This document shows positions 1-8,395 of a DNA stretch of 64,000 nt, piece after piece (positions within the stretch are counted from its first letter, which is position 1; the number at the start of each line of letters is the position of its first letter). The notes beneath the pieces are model-generated. The model was given only the letters and a program-made list of their open reading frames with translations. It had not been told where the DNA came from and did not search any database. This DNA comes from Citrobacter telavivensis (GTDB lineage: Bacteria > Pseudomonadota > Gammaproteobacteria > Enterobacterales > Enterobacteriaceae): NCBI GenBank assembly GCA_009363175.1, contig CP045205.1, forward strand, positions 1,550,001 through 1,614,000. The letters run 5' to 3'. Both the position numbers and the translations under genes were made by a program.

Positions 1-42
1 GGGTTATGAGCCCGACGAGCTACCAGGCTGCTCCACCCCGCG
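1..42 (-). tRNA. metZ/metW family: Initiator tRNA-Met (CAU), 5' part only
   Basis: The first 42 bases repeat, base for base, the 5' portion of the complete initiator tRNA gene at 137-213, read on the minus strand. They cover the acceptor 5' strand, D arm and the CAU anticodon region. The 3' half lies beyond the left edge of the window. With the next copy it forms a tandem initiator tRNA cluster beside mltA, the position of metZWV in E. coli. Truncation is by the window edge, not by mutation. Confidence 0.9.
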
Positions 43-136
43 TCCGTCTTTCTGCTGTGCATTTCAAACCACATGAGCCTTGGCTTTCCTGTGATTCGAA
101 CGACTATGCAAAAGCTTTACTGCATCAAATTTTAAT

Positions 137-213
<77 letters not shown>

Positions 214-420
214 TCCGTGGATGCGCACTATACTCTGCTCGCATTTTCATGCAACCCTTTTTTCACCTTGATCACGGTTTCGGGATGAAAATGAACAAAA
301 ACAAGGCATTTCAGTTTAAATAATGTGCAAAATTTGCGTCAGGGCAGCGGTGCTCGTTTCATTAGCGGGCCGGGTTTGTTATCTTCATTGCGCATGATTT
401 ACAGCTAAAAGAAGAGAACA

Positions 421-1518
421 ATGAAAGGACGTTGGGTCAGTTACCTTCTCGTGGGCGCGGTAGTTGCAATGCTGGCTGCCTGTTCCTCTAAACCAACCGA
501 TCGCGGGCAGCAGTATAAAGACGGGAAGTTTACCCAGCCTTTCTCACTGGTGAACCAGCCGGATGCCATCGGCGCACCGATCAACGCCGGCGATTTTGCC
601 GAACAGGTCAATCAGATCCGCAGCGCTTCTCCGCGCTTGTACGGTAATCAAAGCAACGTTTATAACGCCGTACAAGACTGGCTGCGCGCCGGGGGCGATA
701 CGCGCACCATGCGCCAGTTTGGCCTTGATGCCTGGCAGATGGAAGGCGCTGATAACTACGGCAACGTGCAGTTTACCGGTTACTACACGCCAGTGATTCA
801 GGCGCGTCATACGCGTCAGGGCGAGTTCCAGTATCCTATCTATCGTATGCCGCCGAAGCGAGGTCGTCTGCCGTCACGCGCTGAGATCTACTCCGGTGCG
901 CTGAGCGACAGCTATATCCTGGCGTACAGCAACTCCCTGATGGATAACTTCATTATGGACGTGCAGGGCAGCGGCTATATCGACTTTGGCGACGGTTCCC
1001 CGCTGAACTTCTTTAGCTATGCCGGGAAAAACGGTCACGCCTACCGCAGTATTGGCAAAGTGCTGATCGATCGCGGTGAAGTGAAGAGAGAAGATATGTC
1101 GATGCAGGCGATTCGCCACTGGGGCGAAACGCACAGCGAAGCACAAGTGCGTGAATTGCTTGAGCAGAACCCGTCATTCGTCTTCTTTAAACCGCAATCT
1201 TTTGCCCCGGTGAAAGGGGCCAGTGCGGTACCGCTGATTGGCCGCGCATCGGTGGCGTCTGACCGCAGTATTATCCCGGCGGGCACGACGTTGCTCGCAG
1301 AAGTTCCGCTGCTGGACAACAACGGGAAATTTAACGGTCAGTATGAGCTACGTCTGATGGTGGCGCTGGATGTTGGTGGGGCGATTAAAGGTCAGCACTT
1401 CGACATTTACCAGGGCATTGGACCGGACGCCGGACACCGCGCGGGCTGGTATAATCACTATGGTCGCGTATGGGTACTGAAGAGCGCGCCTGGCGCGGGT
1501 AACGTGTTTAGCGGCTAG
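421..1518 (+). CDS. mltA: Membrane-bound lytic murein transglycosylase A
   Basis: Lipoprotein of 365 residues that cleaves the MurNAc-GlcNAc bond of peptidoglycan to leave 1,6-anhydro ends, acting from the inner face of the outer membrane. The N-terminus is a hydrophobic signal ending in lipobox LAAC with the lipidated cysteine at residue 21. The C-terminal double-psi-barrel region contains the segment LDVGGAIKGQHFDIYQG with the conserved aspartates of the family. The length and the neighbour tRNA cluster match E. coli mltA. The ATG at 421 follows a purine-rich AGAAGAG. A BIME starts just after the stop, and tcdA follows in the same direction, 108 bases on. Confidence 0.95.
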   Translation: MKGRWVSYLLVGAVVAMLAACSSKPTDRGQQYKDGKFTQPFSLVNQPDAIGAPINAGDFAEQVNQIRSASPRLYGNQSNVYNAVQDWLRAGGDTRTMRQFGLDAWQMEGADNYGNVQFTGYYTPVIQARHTRQGEFQYPIYRMPPKRGRLPSRAEIYSGALSDSYILAYSNSLMDNFIMDVQGSGYIDFGDGSPLNFFSYAGKNGHAYRSIGKVLIDRGEVKREDMSMQAIRHWGETHSEAQVRELLEQNPSFVFFKPQSFAPVKGASAVPLIGRASVASDRSIIPAGTTLLAEVPLLDNNGKFNGQYELRLMVALDVGGAIKGQHFDIYQGIGPDAGHRAGWYNHYGRVWVLKSAPGAGNVFSG

Positions 1519-1520
1519 TC

Positions 1521-1591
1521 GCCGGATGGCGCTTCGCTTATCCGGCCTACATCATCGGGTAGGCCTGATAAGGCGCAGCCGCCATCAGGCA
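1521..1591. repeat. REP pair (BIME) between mltA and tcdA
   Basis: Two inverted REP units lie head to head: GCCGGATGGCGCTTCGCTTA at 1521 running into CCGGCCTAC, and TAGGCCTGATAAGGCGCAGC near 1560 running into CCATCAGGC. Such elements fold as hairpins in RNA and are typical of enteric intergenic space. This one probably stabilises the 3' end of the mltA transcript. Confidence 0.85.
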
Positions 1592-1626
1592 GTCATCCCG
1601 CTCGGTATTAATGAATTTGAGGTGTT

Positions 1627-2433
1627 ATGTCTGTTGTAATTAGTGATGCCTGGCGTCAGCGTTTTGGCGGCACCGCGCGTCTGTATGGTGAAAAAGCGCT
1701 ACAGCTGTTTGCCGATGCGCATATCTGCGTGGTTGGGATCGGCGGCGTCGGCTCCTGGGCGGCGGAAGCGCTGGCGCGAACCGGGATCGGCGCGATTACG
1801 CTTATCGATATGGATGACGTTTGCGTGACGAACACCAACCGCCAGATCCATGCGCTGCGCGACAATGTCGGGCTGGCAAAGGCGGAAGTGATGGCCGAGC
1901 GTATTCGCCTGATCAACCCCGAGTGCCGGGTGACGGTAGTCGATGACTTTGTTACGCCGGATAACGTCGCGGAATATATGAACGCGGGATTCAGCTATGT
2001 CATTGATGCCATTGACAGCGTACGGCCAAAAGCGGCGCTGATTGCCTACTGTCGACGCAATAAGATCCCGTTAGTGACCACCGGTGGTGCGGGTGGTCAG
2101 ATCGATCCTACGCAGATTCAGGTCGTCGATCTGGCGAAAACTATCCAGGATCCGCTGGCGGCAAAACTGCGCGAACGGCTGAAAAGCGATTTTGGCGTAG
2201 TGAAAAACAGTAAAGGCAAACTCGGCGTCGACTGTGTGTTTTCAACGGAAGCGCTGGTGTATCCACAGTCAGACGGTAGCGTCTGCGCCATAAAGGCGAC
2301 GGCAGAAGGACCAAAGCGGATGGACTGTGCGTCGGGCTTCGGCGCGGCAACGATGGTCACCGCCACGTTCGGTTTCGTGGCAGTATCCCATGCGTTGAAA
2401 AAGATGATGGCAAAAGCGGCACGCCAGGGGTAG
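1627..2433 (+). CDS. tcdA: tRNA threonylcarbamoyladenosine dehydratase (CsdL)
   Basis: Cytoplasmic ATP-dependent enzyme of 268 residues related to E1 ubiquitin-activating and MoeB/ThiF proteins. It cyclises t6A37 of tRNA to ct6A, with the CsdA-CsdE sulfur-relay pair as physiological partner. The adenylation fold shows VGIGGVGSWAAEAL at residues 36-49 (nucleotide-binding glycines 37, 39, 40 and 42), followed by the acidic strand end IDMDDV. ATG 1627 has a good GAGGTG ribosome site. The partner genes csdE and csdA lie convergently just downstream, which supports the assignment. Confidence 0.95.
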   Translation: MSVVISDAWRQRFGGTARLYGEKALQLFADAHICVVGIGGVGSWAAEALARTGIGAITLIDMDDVCVTNTNRQIHALRDNVGLAKAEVMAERIRLINPECRVTVVDDFVTPDNVAEYMNAGFSYVIDAIDSVRPKAALIAYCRRNKIPLVTTGGAGGQIDPTQIQVVDLAKTIQDPLAAKLRERLKSDFGVVKNSKGKLGVDCVFSTEALVYPQSDGSVCAIKATAEGPKRMDCASGFGAATMVTATFGFVAVSHALKKMMAKAARQG

Positions 2434-2467
2434 GCCGGATAAGACGCTTCAGCGTCATCATCCGGCG
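2431..2467. repeat. REP element between convergent tcdA and csdE
   Basis: A single REP unit, beginning TAGGCCGGATAAGACGCTTC and ending CATCCGGCGG, overlaps the tcdA stop and the csdE stop. It occupies the junction of two convergent genes, where it may act in transcript 3'-end processing for both strands. Confidence 0.8.
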
Positions 2468-2904
2468 GAATGAGCCGCATTAATGACTGCCTCGTTCAAC
2501 GCCGCCAGACCCTGGCCGCGCGACGCGCTGAGCTGAGTTCGTAGCCCCAGCTCATCAAACAACGCCAGCGGCGAATGGGCCAGAAGTTCCGCCGGCGTTT
2601 TCCCTTCTGCGGCGGTCAGCAATACCGCCAGCAGTCCGCGCACAATGCGACCTTCACTGTCGCCGAAAAAGTGTAGCGTGCCCTTTTCAGAGCATGTATA
2701 TCCCAGCCAGACGCGATTTTCGCAGCCAGCAATCTCTTTGGCCTGCGCTTTGAGATAGTCGGGCAATGCCGGAAGCTGTTTACCGAGCAGGATCAACTGA
2801 CGATATTTGTCTTCCCACTGGGTCAGCGGGAGAAAGGTATGGCGCAACGTCTCTTCGGTTATGGTTGTGCCGAACGGGTGTCCGGCAAACATTGGGCTAG
2901 TCAT
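2458..2904 (-). CDS. csdE: Cysteine desulfurase sulfur acceptor subunit
   Basis: SufE-family protein of 148 residues that accepts persulfide sulfur from CsdA and boosts its activity. The acceptor cysteine is visible as residue 61 in AGCENRVWLGY, the position known for E. coli CsdE. Its ATG shares one base with the csdA stop codon (TTAAT read on the minus strand), so the two genes are translationally coupled in the order csdA-csdE. The 3' end reaches into the REP element that separates it from tcdA, whose product uses the same relay. Confidence 0.95.
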   Translation of the reverse strand: MTSPMFAGHPFGTTITEETLRHTFLPLTQWEDKYRQLILLGKQLPALPDYLKAQAKEIAGCENRVWLGYTCSEKGTLHFFGDSEGRIVRGLLAVLLTAAEGKTPAELLAHSPLALFDELGLRTQLSASRGQGLAALNEAVINAAHSAG

Positions 2905-4109
2905 TAATCCACCAGTATTTCCAGTGCGCGATCAACAGCGTTGACCAGCGCATCCACATCACTTTGGGTATTATACGGCGCAAATGAGGCGCGTAGCGTA
3001 CCCGTGACGCCAAGTTCAGCCAGCAGCGGCTGCGCGCAGTGCTGACCGGCACGCAGTGCGATGCCATACTCCGCCAACAGGGTGACCATATCGCTATGGT
3101 GAACCCCGGCAAAATCAAAGGCCAGCAGACTGGAGTCCTGACAGCGAAACGAACGGAACCCCGGACGCTGAGCCAGCGCCTCTTCCGCCAGCGTGGCCAG
3201 CCCACGACTCCAGCTTTCCGCCTGGATGATATCAATGTCGGCCAGCCACTCCAGCGCGGCGCTCATGCCAATCACGCCAGCGACGTTAGGAGTACCCGCT
3301 TCCAGCTTCCACGGTGCGGCTTGAGTAGTGAAGCCCTCGAAACTGACTTCGTTGATCATCTTACCGCCACCAAGCCAGGGCGACATGGCTGCCAGCAACG
3401 CTGGTTTGCCGAAAAGCACGCCGATGCCGGTTGGGCCGTACAGCTTATGTCCGGAGAAGGCGTAGAAGTCGATATCGAGCGCCTGGACATCCGCCGGGAA
3501 ATGGACCGCCCCCTGCGCGCCATCCACCATCACCACCATGTCAGCGGCATGGGCGAGCGTAATGGCTCGGGCTAAGTCCGGGCAGCCGCCGGTAACGTTC
3601 GACATCTGCCCTAGTGCGAGAATTCGGCTTCGCGGGGTGATAATTTCCGGCAGGCGTTCGACATCAGGCAGGTGCTGGGTATTGAGCGGTAGCTTGACCA
3701 CTTTTGCCCCGGTTTGCTCCGCGACCATCAGCCACGGCACAAGGTTCGCATGGTGCTCCGCGACGCTGACGATAATCTCATCACCCGGTTGCAGGCGAGG
3801 GCGGGCATAGCTCTGCGCCACCATGTTGATGGCCTCCGTGGTGCCACGGGTCCAGACGATGGTTTTGTCATCAGGCGCGTTCAGCAAACGCGCCACCTTT
3901 TCCCGCGCGGCCTCATAGCGCGCGGTCAGGCGCTGGGCTTCGGCAAACTGACTGCGGTGGACGTTGCCGGCGCTCAGACTATAGAACTGTCGGGTCGCCT
4001 CAATAACGGCCTGTGGTTTGAGGGCCGTCGCGGCGCTATCAAGATAGACGCCCGCGTCAGCTAATGCGGGAAATTGCGCGCGAAACTGCGCGGGATTGAA
4101 AGCGTTCAT
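2904..4109 (-). CDS. csdA: Cysteine desulfurase CsdA
   Basis: PLP enzyme of 401 residues that removes sulfur from L-cysteine (and selenium from selenocysteine), giving alanine and an enzyme persulfide passed to CsdE. The PLP lysine is K222 in SGHKLYG and the persulfide cysteine is C358 in RAGQHCAQ. Start chosen at 4109 because the protein then begins MNAFNPAQFRAQFP as in E. coli and a GAGGA site precedes it. An in-frame ATG 12 codons further upstream would add a tail absent from the family. First gene of the csdA-csdE operon. Confidence 0.95.
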   Translation of the reverse strand: MNAFNPAQFRAQFPALADAGVYLDSAATALKPQAVIEATRQFYSLSAGNVHRSQFAEAQRLTARYEAAREKVARLLNAPDDKTIVWTRGTTEAINMVAQSYARPRLQPGDEIIVSVAEHHANLVPWLMVAEQTGAKVVKLPLNTQHLPDVERLPEIITPRSRILALGQMSNVTGGCPDLARAITLAHAADMVVMVDGAQGAVHFPADVQALDIDFYAFSGHKLYGPTGIGVLFGKPALLAAMSPWLGGGKMINEVSFEGFTTQAAPWKLEAGTPNVAGVIGMSAALEWLADIDIIQAESWSRGLATLAEEALAQRPGFRSFRCQDSSLLAFDFAGVHHSDMVTLLAEYGIALRAGQHCAQPLLAELGVTGTLRASFAPYNTQSDVDALVNAVDRALEILVD

Positions 4110-4301
4110 GGTATTCCTCGATTCAGTGATCCGATCGTGGCGCAAATTGGTCGCTGATTCAAGGATTGTGCGGCCACCAGGAATACTCTGGATGTTGTGG
4201 CGAAATCAGACCAGTAGCTTATGCTGAATTATGTTAGGTAAATATTTATGCCTGTTACGGAGTACGTTTTAAATAGCATAAACAGCTTTAAGGAGAAGAA
4301 G

Positions 4302-4529
4302 ATGAAAAAGACTGCCGCAATTATCTCTGCATGTATGCTGACTTTTGCCCTGAGCGCCTGTTCCGGTCCGAACTATGTGATGCACACCAATGATGGTCGT
4401 AGCATCGTCGCGGACGGTAAGCCGAAAACCGATGATGAAACCGGGATGATTTCGTACAAGGACGCTAATGGCAACAAACAGCAGATCAATCGTACCGATG
4501 TGAAAGAGATGGTCGAGTTGGATCAGTAG
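4302..4529 (+). CDS. ygdI: Small DUF903 lipoprotein YgdI
   Basis: Predicted outer-membrane lipoprotein of 75 residues. The signal sequence ends in LSAC with the lipid cysteine at residue 20. The mature part is a single small DUF903 (YgdI/YgdR) domain with YVMHTNDGRSIVADGKP and SYKDANGNKQQINR segments. Function is unknown. The start at 4302 is preceded by AAGGAGAAGAAG, a much better ribosome site than that of the upstream in-frame ATG at 4248. Its stop lies just beyond the 3' end of gcvB on the other strand, so the two transcripts converge. Confidence 0.93.
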   Translation: MKKTAAIISACMLTFALSACSGPNYVMHTNDGRSIVADGKPKTDDETGMISYKDANGNKQQINRTDVKEMVELDQ

Positions 4530-4545
4530 TCGCCAGATATCAGGT

Positions 4546-4752
4546 AAAAAAAAAGCACCGCAAATTGGCGGTGCTACATTAATCACTATGGACAGACAGG
4601 GTAAATGTACAGGAAGTGAAAAAGGGTAGCGTTGCTACCGTGGTCTGAATCGCAGACCAATTGCAAACACAACAACACAACATCACAACCGTAAGCCAAA
4701 AGCCCACCAGAACACGCATTCCGATAAAACTTTTCGTTCCGGCTCAGGAAGT
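4546..4752 (-). ncRNA. gcvB: GcvB small regulatory RNA
   Basis: Read on the minus strand, this begins ACTTCCTGAGCCGGAACG and ends in a GC-rich hairpin (AGCACCGC/GCGGTGCT) with a nine-T run, 207 nt in all, close to the E. coli size. The conserved G/U-rich R1 seed is present around 4660-4690 (GTTGTGATGTTGTGTTGTTG). GcvB is an Hfq-dependent RNA that represses many amino-acid and peptide transporter mRNAs and is activated by GcvA when glycine is plentiful. It diverges from gcvA across about 128 bases, as in E. coli. The 5' end is placed by similarity, not mapped. Confidence 0.96.
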
Positions 4753-4880
4753 GCCGCCACTATAGGTATTTGCTGGTAGTTCCTCAACGGACAAATTATA
4801 ATGGCTCAGATTAAAAAAACTAATAGGTTACATAGTGTAGCCTAATTGTTAAATTCTTTTAACATCAAAGTTTAAAAGCC

Positions 4881-5798
4881 ATGTCAAAACGACTTCCACC
4901 TCTGAACGCATTACGTGTTTTTGATGCCGCCGCACGGCATCTGAGCTTCACCCGCGCAGCAGAAGAGCTTTTTGTGACGCAGGCCGCAGTAAGCCACCAA
5001 ATCAAGTCACTTGAGGATTTTTTGGGGCTGAAGCTGTTTCGTCGACGCAACCGTTCTCTTCTTCTTACCGAAGAAGGGCAGAGCTACTTCCTCGACATAA
5101 AAGAGATTTTTTCGCAATTAACCGAAGCGACGCGTAAACTTCAGGCGCGGAGTGCAAAAGGGGCGCTGACGGTCAGTTTATTGCCCAGTTTTGCGATTCA
5201 GTGGTTGGTGCCACGACTCTCTAGCTTTAACTCAGCTTATCCGGGAATTGACGTCAGGATCCAGGCGGTGGACCGTCAGGAAGATAAACTGGCGGACGAC
5301 GTCGACGTGGCGATTTTTTATGGCCGCGGCAACTGGCCTGGACTGCGCGTAGAAAAATTGTACGCCGAGTATCTGCTGCCGGTGTGCTCGCCGCTGCTGC
5401 TGACGGGGGATAAGCCCCTGAAATCGCCCGCGGATTTGGCTTCGCATACTTTGCTGCATGATGCCTCACGTCGTGACTGGCAAACCTATACGCGACAGTT
5501 GGGGCTGAATCACATCAACGTCCAGCAAGGGCCTATCTTTAGCCATAGCGCGATGGTGCTGCAGGCCGCTATCCACGGACAGGGTGTGGCGCTGGCGAAT
5601 AACGTGATGGCGCACTCAGAAATTGAGGCGGGACGACTCGTCTGCCCGTTTAATGATGTGCTGGTCAGTAAAAATGCATTTTATCTGGTTTGTCATGACA
5701 GTCAGGCAGAACTGGGTAAAATAGCCGCGTTCCGTCAGTGGATACTGGCGAAAGCGGCCACGGAACAAGAGAAATTCCGCTTTCGTTACGAACAATAA
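4881..5798 (+). CDS. gcvA: LysR-family glycine cleavage regulator GcvA
   Basis: DNA-binding regulator of 305 residues, the E. coli length. The N-terminal winged helix-turn-helix covers roughly residues 6-65 (FTRAAEELFVTQAAVSHQIK), followed by a LysR effector domain. GcvA activates the glycine cleavage operon gcvTHP and gcvB when glycine is high and represses gcvTHP with GcvR when it is low. The divergent arrangement with gcvB is the known autoregulatory setting. The sequence TTAAAAGCC before ATG offers only a weak ribosome site, and the start is chosen by family alignment. Confidence 0.95.
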   Translation: MSKRLPPLNALRVFDAAARHLSFTRAAEELFVTQAAVSHQIKSLEDFLGLKLFRRRNRSLLLTEEGQSYFLDIKEIFSQLTEATRKLQARSAKGALTVSLLPSFAIQWLVPRLSSFNSAYPGIDVRIQAVDRQEDKLADDVDVAIFYGRGNWPGLRVEKLYAEYLLPVCSPLLLTGDKPLKSPADLASHTLLHDASRRDWQTYTRQLGLNHINVQQGPIFSHSAMVLQAAIHGQGVALANNVMAHSEIEAGRLVCPFNDVLVSKNAFYLVCHDSQAELGKIAAFRQWILAKAATEQEKFRFRYEQ

Positions 5799-5816
5799 CT
5801 TACTTAGGGTATTACC

Positions 5817-6212
5817 ATGACCAGCCGTTTTATGCTGATTTTTGCCGCGATCAGTGGCTTTATTTATGTCGCTCTGGGGGCTTTCGGTGCGCATGTCCTG
5901 AGCAAAACCCTCGGTGTGGTTGAAATGGGCTGGATCCAGACCGGCCTGCAATATCAGGCGTTTCATACGCTGGCTATCTTCGGGCTGGCGGTGGCGATGC
6001 AACGCCGGATCAGCATCTGGTTTTACTGGAGTAGTGTTTTTCTTGCCCTGGGCACGGTGCTGTTTAGCGGTAGCCTGTATTGCCTGGCGCTGTCTCATCT
6101 GCGCCTGTGGGCGTTTGTTACCCCTGTCGGCGGCGTCAGCTTCCTGGCAGGTTGGGTGCTGATGTTAATTGGCGCCATCCGTTTGAAGCGTAAGGGCGTA
6201 GTTCATGAATAA
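5817..6212 (+). CDS. ygdD: DUF423 inner-membrane protein YgdD
   Basis: Small integral membrane protein of 131 residues with about four hydrophobic helices (near 5-27, 45-63, 70-92 and 98-120) and a basic tail. It belongs to the DUF423 family, whose function is unknown. It starts 18 bases after gcvA and its last 8 bases overlap the rlmM start, so gcvA-ygdD-rlmM probably share a transcript, as in E. coli. Confidence 0.92.
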   Translation: MTSRFMLIFAAISGFIYVALGAFGAHVLSKTLGVVEMGWIQTGLQYQAFHTLAIFGLAVAMQRRISIWFYWSSVFLALGTVLFSGSLYCLALSHLRLWAFVTPVGGVSFLAGWVLMLIGAIRLKRKGVVHE

Positions 6213-7305
6213 GGTTGTGTTGTTGTGTCGCCTGGGCTTTGAAAAAGAGTGTGCCGCCGAAATTACCGACAAAGCAGGGCGTCGGGAGCTTTTCGGTTTT
6301 GCTCGCGTCAAAGAGAACGCGGGCTATGTCATCTATGAGTGCTATCAGGCAGAAGACGCCGAAAAAATTATCAGCGAGCTGCCGTTCAGTTCACTGATTT
6401 TTGCTCGTCAGTGGTTTGTGGTTGGCGAGTTGCTCCAGCATCTGCCACCGGAAGACCGCATTACGCCGATTGTTGGCATGTTGCAGGGCGTGGTGGAGAA
6501 AGGCGGCGATCTGCGCGTGGAAGTGGCCGATACGAATGAAAGCAAAGAGCTGATGAAGTTCTGCCGCAAATTTACGGTGCCATTGCGTGCCGCGCTGCGC
6601 GACGCTGGCGTTCTGACGAATTATGAGACGCCGAAGCGTCCGGTGGTGCACGTCTTCTTTATTGCGCCAGGCTGCTGCTATACCGGCTATTCCTGTGCCA
6701 GTAATAACTCGCCGTACTATATGGGCATTCCGCGCCTGAAGTTCCCGGCCGATGCGCCAAGCCGCTCGACGCTGAAGCTGGAAGAAGCGCTGCACGTGTT
6801 TATTCCGCAAGATGAGTGGGATGAGCGTCTGGCAAACGGGATGTACGCGGTGGATTTAGGGGCCTGCCCCGGCGGCTGGACCTATCAACTGGTCAAACGC
6901 AATATGTGGGTGTATTCAGTCGATAACGGCCCGATGGCGCAAAGCCTGATGGATACCGGGCAGGTCACCTGGCTTCGCGAAGACGGCTTCAGGTATCGCC
7001 CCAACCGCAGTAACATCTCGTGGATGGTGTGCGACATGGTTGAGAAGCCGGCGAAAGTGGCGGCGCTGATGGCGCAGTGGCTGGTCAACGGCTGGTGCCG
7101 GGAAACCATCTTTAACCTCAAGTTGCCGATGAAAAAACGCTACGAAGAGGTTTCGCAGAACCTGGCCTATATCCAGGCGCAACTCGACGAGCACGGCGTG
7201 AATGCGCAGATTCAGGCGCGTCAGCTGTATCATGACCGTGAAGAAGTGACGGTGCACGTCCGCCGCCTGTGGGCAGCGGTCGGTGGGCGTCGCGACGAGC
7301 GCTAG
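6205..7305 (+). CDS. rlmM: 23S rRNA 2'-O-ribose C2498 methyltransferase
   Basis: SAM-dependent methyltransferase of 366 residues that methylates the ribose of C2498 in the peptidyl-transferase region of 23S rRNA. A THUMP-like N-terminal half precedes a Rossmann methyltransferase domain with the SAM motif DLGACPGGWTYQLV near residue 218. The conserved late segment FNLKLPMKKRYEE holds the catalytic lysines of the family. The start ATG lies inside the end of ygdD, giving an 8-base overlap. A hairpin terminator follows 30 bases after the stop. Confidence 0.95.
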   Translation: MNKVVLLCRLGFEKECAAEITDKAGRRELFGFARVKENAGYVIYECYQAEDAEKIISELPFSSLIFARQWFVVGELLQHLPPEDRITPIVGMLQGVVEKGGDLRVEVADTNESKELMKFCRKFTVPLRAALRDAGVLTNYETPKRPVVHVFFIAPGCCYTGYSCASNNSPYYMGIPRLKFPADAPSRSTLKLEEALHVFIPQDEWDERLANGMYAVDLGACPGGWTYQLVKRNMWVYSVDNGPMAQSLMDTGQVTWLREDGFRYRPNRSNISWMVCDMVEKPAKVAALMAQWLVNGWCRETIFNLKLPMKKRYEEVSQNLAYIQAQLDEHGVNAQIQARQLYHDREEVTVHVRRLWAAVGGRRDER

Positions 7306-7335
7306 CGTCTGCTTTTGTCTTTTGCCAGAGTAACC

Positions 7336-7355
7336 ACAGCGCCGTCAGGCGCTGT
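7336..7355 (+). terminator. Hairpin terminator after rlmM
   Basis: Perfect 8-bp stem ACAGCGCC/GGCGCTGT with a four-base loop, followed by TCTTCCC. The T-run is weak, so it may terminate inefficiently or protect the 3' end. It closes the gcvA-ygdD-rlmM unit. Confidence 0.6.
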
Positions 7356-7883
7356 TCTTCCCATCAGTATTTCTTATTTTCATCAGCATTAATCCGGCCT
7401 GAGAATGGGACACATCAATATTAGTATCATTAAAATGCTAATTATTTACTTTGGCAGGTATAATTAATACCCTAAAGATAAAACGCTGGTTTGTGTAGTT
7501 TTGAATGGACAAAACACTGAATGTTGCCATGGAATAAGATATTCATGTATCCATCAAGGAATGTTATTAGACTGATAGTCATATAAACGTCCAAAAACAG
7601 ATAAAGTCGATAATGTTTATATTGTCCTAATTTTCTTTTATGTATTGCGTTCGTCAGAGCTTGTTGATAATAATAGTTGCACGTTTTCCCGGTCAGGTTT
7701 GTTATCTGAACGAAAAACAGCAAAGCTGACATTGTATTGAATGTGAATAATCGTGGTACTCTGGATTTTTTGATGTTAAGGATAAAACGTAATGTTAAAT
7801 TCCATAATATGGCAGGTTAAATTGCCAGGGCTTAATGGCTAAAAACGTTAGGTTGGCATCATTTTTTATACCAAGGAGACAAC
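7356..7883. other. AT-rich gap upstream of the YhfL-like gene
   Basis: About 530 bases, visibly richer in A and T than the flanks. I see no gene I can support. An 86-codon open frame on the minus strand (7472-7732) has no ribosome site and a composition like random AT-rich DNA. The segment must carry the promoter of the small lipoprotein gene starting at 7884, but no clear -35/-10 pair stands out. The low GC content suggests acquired or H-NS-bound DNA. Confidence 0.5.
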
Positions 7884-8051
7884 ATGTCAAAGGTAATTAA
7901 ATTCTCGCTGCTTGCTATTGCTATCTCTGTGATTTCTGGTTGCACAGGTAGTGTCTATAACAAACAAAAAAATTGTGATTACGATTATTTGTTACACCCG
8001 GCAATTTCTATTTCTAAGATTATTGGCGGTTGTGGTCCTGTAGATCAGTAA
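7884..8051 (+). CDS. YhfL-like small lipoprotein
   Basis: A 55-residue protein with a typical lipoprotein signal: MSKVIKFSLLAIAIS, then the lipobox VISGC with the lipid cysteine at residue 20. The mature part contains CDYDYLLHPAISISKIIGGC, which I recognise as nearly the signature of the E. coli small lipoprotein YhfL. ATG 7884 has a strong AAGGAGA site at an eight-base distance, and a terminator hairpin follows the stop. In K-12 yhfL is at another locus, so this is either a moved gene or a paralogue. No function is known. Two further cysteines (31 and 50) could form a disulfide in the periplasm. Confidence 0.85.
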   Translation: MSKVIKFSLLAIAISVISGCTGSVYNKQKNCDYDYLLHPAISISKIIGGCGPVDQ

Positions 8052-8060
8052 TCCTTTGTC

Positions 8061-8085
8061 TGAGCCAACCGCTCTGGTTGGCTCA
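8061..8085 (+). terminator. Terminator of the YhfL-like gene
   Basis: Perfect 10-bp stem TGAGCCAACC/GGTTGGCTCA with loop GCTCT, starting 10 bases after the stop codon. There is only a short T-containing tail (GCATCTGTCTT). The stem is strong enough that I call it the transcript end. Confidence 0.7.
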
Positions 8086-8243
8086 GCATCTGTCTTACCC
8101 ACGTAAAGTCAGCACACTCTGAGAAATCATTCTTTTATCCAGCAGATCAATGCGTAAGTACCACGTTACTATGACACAGTAAAAACTCAACTTTTGCCTG
8201 AATATCATTGATTGAAACCGATGATGTGAAGAAAAGGGTGACG

Positions 8244-8252
8244 TGTTATAAT
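8244..8252 (+). promoter_or_regulatory. Orphan extended -10 element
   Basis: The sequence TGTTATAAT contains a consensus TATAAT preceded by TGN, the extended -10 form that can work without a good -35. No recognisable -35 lies 17 bases upstream, and no convincing gene lies downstream on the plus strand before fucR, which is on the other strand. It may drive an unannotated RNA or be chance in AT-rich DNA. Confidence 0.3.
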
Positions 8253-8287
8253 TTCGGTCTAATGACTTAATTATTCATCTCGTCTTG

Positions 8288-8395
8288 TCAGCGAAGAGAA
8301 ATATTGACGGAATCTGTTTTATCGGGGAGATGAAGGCGTATTTCACCTTCCGACAGCCATTCCACACGCCAGGCCATTACCTCTGTTGAACCCAC
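8288..8395 (-). pseudogene. Possible remnant or tiny ORF of 35 codons
   Basis: Minus-strand frame starting GTG at 8395 and ending TGA at 8288. It encodes a protein-like peptide containing MAWRVEWLSEGEIRLHLPDK. The frame stays open upstream for about 16 more codons. Composition is balanced and charged, unlike the AT-rich surroundings, which suggests the 3' remnant of a lost gene rather than noise. I do not recognise a family and no ribosome site is evident at the GTG. Confidence 0.3.

Noticed and set aside
4248..4301. Upstream ATG that would extend YgdI by 18 residues.
   Set aside because: It would put a polar tail before a perfect lipoprotein signal; the internal ATG has the better ribosome site.
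7472..7732. 86-codon minus-strand frame in the AT-rich gap.
   Set aside because: No ribosome site, composition follows base content, and no family features.
8330..8389. 19-codon ORF beginning ATGAAGGCG after GGGGAG downstream of the orphan promoter.
   Set aside because: The ribosome site directly abuts the ATG, and the peptide is the antisense of the coding-looking minus-strand frame.
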